The translations under genes and the position numbers were made by a program. Below are positions 57,448 through 64,000 of a DNA stretch of 64,000 bases, one piece after another; position 1 is the first letter of the stretch; the number at the start of each line of letters is the position of its first letter. The stretch spans positions 85,306,981-85,370,980 of the forward strand of contig OX344762.1 in the NCBI GenBank assembly GCA_947034895.1, in the 5' to 3' direction. Under the pieces are notes generated by a model, which ran no database searches, was not told where the DNA came from, and saw nothing but the letters and a program-made list of their open reading frames with translations. This stretch comes from Rhytidiadelphus loreus. Its lineage: Eukaryota > Streptophyta > Bryopsida > Hypnales > Hylocomiaceae.

Positions 57448-57835
57448 AGAGGCCTTGCCAGTTAGTACCCCTTTTCTACCTTGAGCGCTGAGGCTTGTTT
57501 TCACGCTTGGGGCTGTTTTTGTGTTTCCTCTTTGTGATTTCTCTTCAGATTTGTGAGGTAGGGCGTCATTAGTGAGTAGTTCTTTTGGGCGCTGTGGGGT
57601 TGGACATCCACAGTTGCAATTTGTTGCTTTCCGGTCAGGACCAGGAGGGAAAGTAAGGAACGGGACGTGCGGCTAGGAGTGGAAGTGAGGTAGTCTTTGG
57701 GAGGTGCTTGAGCGCCTCAGGAACGCGTCCATACCGCAGCTACGCAGGTCAAGATTTAGCCCGGTCTTGACAGAAGTTAAACTCCGGAAGGTGGTTCCGG
57801 TTATTCCTTCGACAGAACCGGAAAAGACCGCGCTG

Positions 57836-59382
57836 ATGGAGGATCTCGCGAAAATGGGGTGCACTGGTTTGGCTGAGAAGCCATGGGGTTTCAAGGAAGA
57901 GCGGGTCGTCCGCGAGCTGTTGGAGAAGCTATCGAACCAGTTCGATAATACGGTTAGAGGAAGTCCGGGTCGCTGGACAGAAGAGAAGTGGAGGGAAGTC
58001 TACAAGTTCCGGTCGGGAGGCTCAAGGATGGCCAGCCGGAAGGACGAGTACATTAAGGACAAGTTCTCGGGACCAGCGAACCCGAAGGATGGATACGCGG
58101 TGGACGATTGTGAGGATGACCGGAACCGGAACCTACTCAAGTTCCTGATTCCGATCTTCCACCCAGAGAAGCCGACAAGAGTGACGGTGACTCTCGGCAA
58201 CACAATCTTTGGTGCGCTAACCGGAGAGCGGAAAGTGGATTGGGCGCGGATCATCAGTGACTTGGTTTCCAATTTGGTGCCTCGGGTAGGGAAGAGTAGG
58301 CCCACGCCTCTGTCCCCCTACCTGTTTCACATGTATCATCACGATCAAGTCCTGACTGATAGGAGGAGAAGACCTGGCGATCTCAGGAGTCGATTTTGAA
58401 GTATGGAGAGTCGGAGACGGATGATGAACCGGAAGAAGAAAGTTCCGGAACGGAACCGGAAGATGACGAGACAGATGAAGAGGAGGAGTCGTTGAAGAGG
58501 ACGAAACGGCAGAAGACGACACCTCCGCACGGATGAGGAACGCCGCGGGGCGAAACTTCAGAATCGGAACACCGACCGGATAAGAAGCCGGTCGCAGAAG
58601 GAAGTAATCCGGCTGACCCTTTCGGTGAATTGGTAGAGAACCTCTCCATGATCCGGGGAGACTGGGAATGTAAGAGGATCATGTTGGAGAGTATTGGGAA
58701 ACTAGTTGGAGCCCAACCGGATAGTCTGTTACCCGAGAAGGTAGCAGACTGCATCAGTAATCCGGAGGAGAACCGGAAACTGAGAGAGGAGAATCGTCGA
58801 CTGCAGGATGAAGTCGACTCGTTGAAGGGGGAGATCGTCACCTTCAAAGAAGATTTGGCCGCCACTAGGGAGATGGCGGATGCGACCCAGAAGACAGCGA
58901 AGATGATGAAGGAGACGTTCGGAGAATCCGGAACGATGGTCGCCAAAGCAAAGTTGTTTGATGAAGGGTTTCTGGTGGACAAGAAACTATCCGGTTCCCG
59001 GATGGTCCGGATCCTGACAGACTTCGCCGAGAAGGTTGAGGCAGTTATGAGGGAAGCTCGGGAAGCTGCGGACCGGATGGAGATGAGCAGCGTGAAGCTG
59101 ACCGGAACTGTACTCTCAAGGAGCATCCGTCTTTCGGATATTTCCTTTCCTGAGTCATTTCCGGGAGGAACAGAGTTAAACCGGGGGAAGGATGTTACTC
59201 CCCAATCGAAGAAGGAGCGGAAGCCGAGAGGGACCGGATCTGCTGAACACATCGAGTTGGATTCATCGCCAGAGCGACCGGATCCTCCTACTGGTGAGAG
59301 GGCCAGGAACTTGCAGGAGGTCTTCGACGAGCTTCCGCCTGAGACCGTCAGCGTTACATTGAAGATGGGCATGGGGTCTTAG
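57836..59382 (+). pseudogene. gag-like protein of the inserted element, frameshifted
   Basis: The first frame (57836-58399) encodes a basic helical domain: WTEEKWREVYKFRSGG, LLKFLIPIFHPEKPTRVTVT, FGALTGERKVDWARIISDLV and SPYLFHMYHHDQVLTD. After a shift near 58360-58395 the continuation reads EEKTWRSQESILKYGESETD and then a strongly acidic stretch; a TGA at 58534-58536 (probably CGA) interrupts it. The last part (58537-59382) has a long coiled coil (ENRKLREENRRLQDEVDSLK) and a Ser/Pro/Glu-rich end. The layout of a helical core, acidic linker and coiled coil resembles gag-like or plant-transposon accessory proteins, but the match is loose. No protease, RT or integrase frame follows. Confidence 0.55.
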
Positions 59383-60569
59383 TGTAAAGTAGTTTTGTAA
59401 ATACCGGATGTTATGACCGGATTGTAGTTAGGAACCGGACCGGATTGGATCCCGGTCTGTTTGTTAGGGACCGGATTAGTATTCCGGTCTGCTAGGGTTT
59501 TGAACCGGGTTAGCATTCCGGTTTTGCCAGCGAGGCTTATCCCGGAAATCCAGCGTGGGTTGCCTGCGAGGATTTTCTGGGGCGCTTTTCGCTTTTTGGC
59601 ACTTTACAGTGTACATAAATTCATTCTCTGCGGAGGAGAATGGGAGTCTTCTTTTGTTCAAACTTCTTTTGTATTCTATTGGCGCCTTGTTTGTGTGTTC
59701 TTCCGCAGTTGGCAGGGCAGATTTGTGAGGAGTTAGGAGCGCATTTAGAGTTTGGATTGGGATTTCTCCCCTTTGTGTTCTTGTTTTGGTTTTGAGTACA
59801 TGAAGGCAGGTAGTAAGAGTTGGGAGTACTTTCTAGTGCCTCAACACTGCTAGGATTCAGTATTCCGGTTGAGGAAGCCACTGCTAGGCTAGGCGTATAG
59901 GGAAGGAGTCCTTAGGCGCGCTAGAACTCCTGGATAGGAAATCCGGTCGAGTGTCCGAACTGTTGTGAGGCCTCATTGCTGTAGTGGCGAACGGAAGAGT
60001 CTTAGTTGATGTTGGTATGGACGGTTGTACTTGCAGACACCTACCTTAGTACGGCCGGAACTTGGCATCGAGGTCATTGTAGTATATGTGGATCGTACGG
60101 GGGGTCTTTGTGTGACCTGTGATCTGGATTGTTTTCTGGATTATTGTGAAAGATCAAACCGGATCCGGATTAGAGTAGGGGAGTAGAGTAGAAGAAGTGG
60201 GTCTTCAGCCACTATAAGTCACGGAAGGAGCGGCGGGCCTGCCACTCTCAAATTCAAGTGGCGATCCCTCTGATGGTAAAACAGAGGCAAAATTAAACCG
60301 GATTGGTTACTAGATCGAGTGGGAGTAGACCGGAAGTTATAGGTCTAAGAGTTGTACCCAGGACCGGAAGTGTAAAGGTCTTGGTTTTGTTGCAGGTTAA
60401 TAGACCGGATTACTTCCTGGTCCGGATTAGGTCCGGAACCAGAAGATTGTAGGAAGTCTAGTAGTTACTTCTGTGGGTTTTGTTGTTTCCGGTTGCAGTT
60501 GTATGACCGGAAAGGTGTTGTTGGAGACTAACTTAGCTTAGAATCGTAAATAGGGTGAATACTTCACAG

Positions 60570-60858
60570 AATCTCGTGGGTTCGATCTTTAAAGTCACTT
60601 TTGTTATACTTTAGAGTGGTTTTTGGTAGTATAACATGGGAATTGCGTATCCTGTGCTGCGACAGCATATCACATATCTCTTTTAATATGTCAGGCCTTG
60701 AAGAAAGAGGAGACTTATGTTGAGATGAAGATACAAAACTACTATGCCTCTGAATATATGGCAAAAATTTTGGCTTCACAATTCCCTCCTTACTGAACCA
60801 ACCAGCCATGGTACTTTGGGTAAGCCCATCAAATAGTCCTGCAATGGATCCAAACTTC
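60570..60858 (-). pseudogene. pogo-like transposase, second exon
   Basis: Begins after the acceptor TGTGTATAG at 60859; splicing from the donor at 61399 joins inside an Arg codon (THR|KFGSIAG). It encodes FGSIAGLFDGLTQSTMAGWF, the recognition-helix half of a pogo-type helix-turn-helix, then KPKFLPYIQRH and SRPDILKEICDMLSQHR. The frame meets a TGA within the last bases before the insertion, and the frame downstream of the insertion is different, so the two halves no longer join. Confidence 0.75.
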
Positions 60859-60899
60859 CTATACACAAGAAAATACTACATGTTAAAAAAAATCCATAT

Positions 60900-61310
60900 T
60901 TGATTCAATACAAGAATCAATATCTTTTTCAATTTCAATACAGGAATCAGTATCTTTCTCAACTTTACAAATGATAATCAATATCTTTCTGAATCGATTT
61001 CAAAAATGATAATCAGAATGTTTGTAAATCAATTTCAGAAATTGTTATTTCTAATCAGTATGTTTGTCAATAAATCTAAGAATGGTAATCAGTATGTTGG
61101 AAAATAAATTTCAGAATAGTAATCACTAATTAGTATGTTTGCAAATCAATTTCAGAATGGTAATCAGTATGTCTATAAATCAATTTCAAAAATGGTAATC
61201 AGTATGTTTGTAAATCAATTTCAAAAATGGTAATCAGTATGTTTGTAAATCAATTTCAAAATGGTAAACAATATGTTTGGAAATCAAATTTTGGAAATGG
61301 TAATCAGTGT
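60900..61310. repeat. 35-bp period minisatellite in a transposase intron
   Basis: About ten units around GGTAATCAGTATGTTTGTAA followed by ATCAATTTCA; exact 35-bp spacing in the copies at about 61194 and 61229, irregular elsewhere. It fills most of the intron between the first and second pogo exons. Confidence 0.8.
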
Positions 61311-61399
61311 ATCTTGTTCCAGAAATTTGATACTAATCGATTCAACAAGAGAATGCACAATGTAGAAAATGAGAAATTAGCTTCAATGTCGAAACATAC

Positions 61400-61899
61400 C
61401 TGTGGGTTATCTTCAAGTAGTGCAATGCTCCTGAAATACTTCTATGTTGCTTAGCAGTTGCTGCAATGAGCGGCCATTTGTCTGAGGTGAACCAATTTTC
61501 GTATCGTCCTCTCTTCTTCTTGTACGTTGATTGTGATGTTGTTGTAGACTGTGAAGGCAATGAAGTAGTGATAAGTGTCATCTGCGGCAACTTACGAGGC
61601 CTCCCAACTTGTGCAATGCCAAAGGATGTTTGTTCAATACCAGTAGTCTCTCGTAACTTACGAGGTCTTCCACGTTGTCTCTTGACGCTCACATTATTGA
61701 TGGAGTCATCTGGCACTTGCTCACTCGTCTCTAATACTACTTTTCGAGGCCTCCCAAGTCGCCTCTTCACAACCCCAATATCCGTAGCTTCATGACTCTG
61801 TGACAGTTGTTCAGAAACAACAGATGAAAGCTTCTTCAATTCCGCTTCACGTTCTTCACGACTAATTGGCCTTGTAAACCTTGTTAGAAGAACCTGCAT
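61400..61899 (-). pseudogene. pogo-like transposase, first coding exon with AT-hooks
   Basis: From the ATG at 61897-61899: a short basic start (MQVLLTRFTRPISREEREAE), then three AT-hook motifs (LGRPRKV, RGRPRKL, VGRPRKL) within about 70 residues, a Ser/Thr/Gln-rich linker, and KKKRGRYENWFTSDKWPLIA, AATAKQHRSISGALHYLKIT, the first half of the helix-turn-helix. It ends at CACAG|GTATGT. AT-hooks bind the minor groove of AT-rich DNA and are not a usual part of pogo transposases, so they may be a lineage addition. This exon is undamaged. Confidence 0.8.
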
Positions 61900-61966
61900 G
61901 CTAGCCACAGTGGAAAAAAATGCAATATCAATAGAACTACAATGAATTTCAAGTCTACCAAAATTA

Positions 61967-62206
61967 TCAATTTTCTTCTACAGACTCTTCCTCATCAATG
62001 CTCTCAAGAGATTCTTCTTGTTGCACTCTTTTTATTTTCTTGCAAAACGAAGTTGGCAACAACCGCTTCTTGGATCTACATCTACACCTCTTTGCCCTCT
62101 CTCTGATAGCATCTACAATTGACAAAGTTCCAGCTAATTTCAAGTCACAACAACAATAATTCTGCACACAACCAACACAAGTGCAAATTTCAACACCTTC
62201 CATCAA
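61967..62206 (-). CDS. Small Cys-rich frame inside the pogo element
   Basis: A 79-codon ATG frame with a Cys-rich start (EICTCVGCVQNYCCCDLKLA), a basic middle (RCRCRSKKRLLPTSFCKKIK) and an acidic end (EESLESIDEEESVEEN). It lies between the right TIR and the first transposase exon on the same strand, within the presumed 5' leader. It could be a second element gene, an upstream reading frame or chance; its spaced Cys residues could bind zinc. No family recognised. Confidence 0.35.
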   Translation of the reverse strand: MMEGVEICTCVGCVQNYCCCDLKLAGTLSIVDAIRERAKRCRCRSKKRLLPTSFCKKIKRVQQEESLESIDEEESVEEN

Positions 62207-62800
62207 AGAAATGCAAAAGAGAAAGAACTTTGTTGATGATATGATACCTTATACTCACCTTCTCCTGCATCAACATCTTCAGAAACAGCAAAAATTTTGA
62301 CAGTTCGATGAAGAGCGCCAAAGTCACGATGAGCGCCGAAGCTATCCGAGGCATATAAGCTGTGAATACCGAAGATTGAACACTGTAGTGCAGTGTTAGT
62401 CTACCTGTTAGCCTTCCAAACTACCAGTAAAGCTTGATTGTTGCCCCAAAGATGGAAGCCTTCCCCACTACAGGTCACATAACACTCGGTAAAGCCTAGT
62501 TCCTCAATAAAGCCTCTGTTGCTAAAGTCACGAAATATTCCAAATACCATGAAACGAAATTATGAAAATTCTAAACTGAGCTAACGAAAGGATATTCAAT
62601 GAAAAAAGAAATGATTTCGCATGGGGTCTAACGAATCTGACCCCAAAGTATGGTACTACATGGTCTTCTTTTAGTTGGATTGATTTTTTACTTTTAGTCA
62701 AATTGTGTGAAACGGTGGCAAGTGCGTGCTGTAAGCACCAAAATAGACAGAAAATAGTAAAGTAGAACATCAAATGGAAAGGTCAACACAAAAGCAATTG

Positions 62801-63019
62801 TTAACCCTTGAATGTTGACACGGACGTTTGGTGACAAGGAATCTTTTAGTGTAGGACGAAAGTGCAACTATTCATCTTTGGAATTAGCCTTGGAAAGGAA
62901 AGATCTCCTATAGTACTTTGACTTCCAATAGGTGCTTTTGCTATTTTTTTGACCAATGATTCACACGATAATACAAAAGGATGATTCGAAGTATTATCCC
63001 TTCGACGTTAAAGGGTCAA
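62801..63019. mobile_element. Family B TTAA MITE, copy 2
   Basis: The left end is TTAACCCTTGAATGTTGACA; the right end is CGACGTTAAAGGGTCAA, where the outer TTAA has become TCAA. The interior is the reverse complement-like counterpart of 29071-29300 (GTGCAACTATTCATC, TAGTACTTTGACTTCCAATA, GATTCACACG). About 219 bp, non-coding. Confidence 0.8.
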
Positions 63020-63609
63020 TAATGGAACCAACTTGATTTCAAAGAACCCTAATTTTAGAAAACCTTGTGCTCACCACAATTGTTCTTCCAGCCACTTCTC
63101 TAGGTACTGGTGGATGCCGGATTTTGCAGGAAGAACACTACTGTAGTTGATAGCTGCAGGGGGGGCAGGCACGCAAAGGTAGGTTAACAAGTGCTGACAG
63201 AGGTTCGTGAAAATGGCACGGATTAGAAGCAGGAGGGAGACAGAGTTCAAGCCAAAACACAAGAGCTACTTCACAAACCTCACGGTGGTAGAGACAAATA
63301 GTAAGCAAAGCTATAGAAAACAATGAGGGTGTAGAGGAAGGTCAAAAACGCGCAGACAGAGTGCGCAGAAGTGACAACAAAGTTAGAGAGCGGAAACAAG
63401 TCTTGACACAAACGACAACCAATAGTAGAATTGCAGAAGTAGATATAGTGATACAAACCTGAGGAAGGACTGCAACAAGGGGGAGACATTAACGACGCAA
63501 ACAAATAGATACCAAGGCAATATGAGAAGGAGATAGAACCAAGGGAGGGGCGCAGTGACGAAGGAACACCATGACACCATCGACGTAGTCAGCGGCGCAA
63601 CGAAGAGGA

Positions 63610-63720
63610 GAAATTTCAAACAAAGACCCTTCCGCACCAACAAAGAGATCCCTTCTTCAACAACAAAGAGAACCCTTCCGCAACAACAAAGAGAACCCTT
63701 CCACAGCAACAAATAGAACC
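63610..63720. repeat. Short minisatellite, about 23-27 bp units
   Basis: Four units around CCCTTCCGCAACAACAAAGA follow each other. The repeat makes minus-strand frames look long; those frames are repeat translation. The surrounding 63.0-63.95 kb has no recognisable gene. Confidence 0.8.
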
Positions 63721-63981
63721 GGACGATGTAGGTAACAACAGAGGAAGGTGGCCAAGGCAACGGAAGGCAGGAGCGCAGGAGCGACAGCAGAAGGAAGTGT
63801 TGTTGACAACAGGCAAAGAGAGGACATCCTCGCAAAGAAGAAATAAAAATAGAAAATGTGACGACGGAGGGCAATAGTAAAGTGCGACTTAGGCGGCGTC
63901 AAAGAGCCATCAGAGCGCATGGAGTGTCCGCGGCTGCGGAAGCTCTGTGTAATTTCAGAAAGGTAACCATTCCCTGACCGT

Positions 63982-64000
63982 TTAACCCTTGAACGTCAAA
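63982..64000. mobile_element. Left end of a further family B TTAA element
   Basis: TTAACCCTTGAACGTC at the window edge equals the TIR of the elements at 29071-29300 and 62801-63019. The rest lies outside the window. Confidence 0.65.

Larger units (their letters stand above)
57139..60554 (+). mobile_element. CCGGA-saturated insertion with gag-like gene
   Basis: This 3,416-bp segment is bounded by GTGAAT on both sides (57133-57138 and 60555-60560), a 5-6 bp target duplication, and interrupts the pogo transposase. ACCGGATT, CCGGAA and related CCGG motifs recur dozens of times through leader, coding and trailing parts. A TATATAAGG box lies at about 57439, before the coding frame. I found no clear LTRs, TIRs or TG...CA ends, and no reverse transcriptase. 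The sequences CAGATTTGTGAGG after 57544 and after 59716 suggest a partial internal repeat of leader-type sequence. Best guess: a non-autonomous retroelement with a gag-like protein. Confidence 0.65.
55568..62648 (-). mobile_element. pogo/Tigger-like DNA transposon, split by a later insertion
   Basis: The left end CGCTCGGGTCAGATTCGTTA (55568-55587) and right end, reverse-complemented, CTTTGGGGTCAGATTCGTTA (62629-62648) are 20-bp TIRs with four mismatches, flanked on both sides by TA, the target duplication of the Tc1/mariner/pogo superfamily. The transposase is encoded on the minus strand in at least four exons. Subtracting the 3.4 kb insertion at 57139-60554 leaves about 3.66 kb. Parts of the reading frame are intact, but the insertion breaks it. 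Confidence 0.8.

Noticed and set aside
57673..59881. Minus-strand Ser-rich frames opposite the gag-like gene
   Set aside because: Caused by the CCGG-rich composition; the plus-strand frame has coiled-coil periodicity and a TATA box.
57139..60554. Standard LTR retrotransposon
   Set aside because: No matching terminal repeats, primer-binding site or pol genes could be found despite the target duplication.
63383..63920. Long minus-strand frames rich in Leu, Cys and Phe
   Set aside because: Two or more frames overlap on the same strand, driven by a short minisatellite and purine-rich composition; no protein features.

Overview
The window is nuclear DNA of a green plant, most likely a land plant or close relative with a large, repeat-rich genome. 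Genes have GT-AG introns. A canonical cytosolic ribosomal protein eS24 gene has plant-type residues and a telo-box (TAGGGTTT) upstream. Two genes encode precursors with a plastid and thylakoid-lumen type N-terminus. Most of the window is AT-rich and built of transposable elements. The species cannot be fixed from the sequence.

Layout. 1-4.2 kb: two diverged ~1.8 kb direct copies carrying GC-rich minisatellites. 4.6-9.4 kb: a decayed piggyBac transposase gene with introns. 9.4-26 kb: dispersed and nested repeats, including TTAA-bounded elements with CCC-type terminal inverted repeats (TIRs), fold-back elements and a minisatellite; one small GC-richer patch at 18.6-19.5 kb may hold a gene remnant. 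26.3-27.3 kb: RPS24, five coding exons. 28-32.4 kb: more TTAA-bounded elements, one holding two further elements. 32.5-41.8 kb: the gene-rich part, with two minus-strand paralogous genes for putative lumen proteins flanking a plus-strand gene for a multi-pass membrane protein. 42.2 kb: a GC-rich inverted-repeat element upstream of the second paralog. 43.7-44.3 kb: a broken Tc1/mariner transposase. 44.8-49.5 kb (minus): an unrecognised ~1,540-codon reading frame broken by three stops and one homopolymer slip. 49.5-55.5 kb: AT-rich, with a 265-bp MITE and repeated GC palindromes. 55.57-62.65 kb: a pogo/Tigger-like DDE element with recognisable TIRs and AT-hooks, split by a 3.4 kb insertion saturated with CCGGA motifs and carrying its own gag-like frame. 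62.8-64 kb: further small TTAA elements.

How it fits together. The cellular genes (RPS24, the two lumen-type paralogs, the membrane protein) are ordinary islands. The rest records layered transposition: piggyBac-type, hAT-type (8-bp target duplication), pogo (TA duplication), Tc1 and unclassified elements, several nested so that order of insertion can be read. The strongest candidate for something undescribed is the 44.8-49.5 kb frame; the CCGGA-saturated insertion is second.
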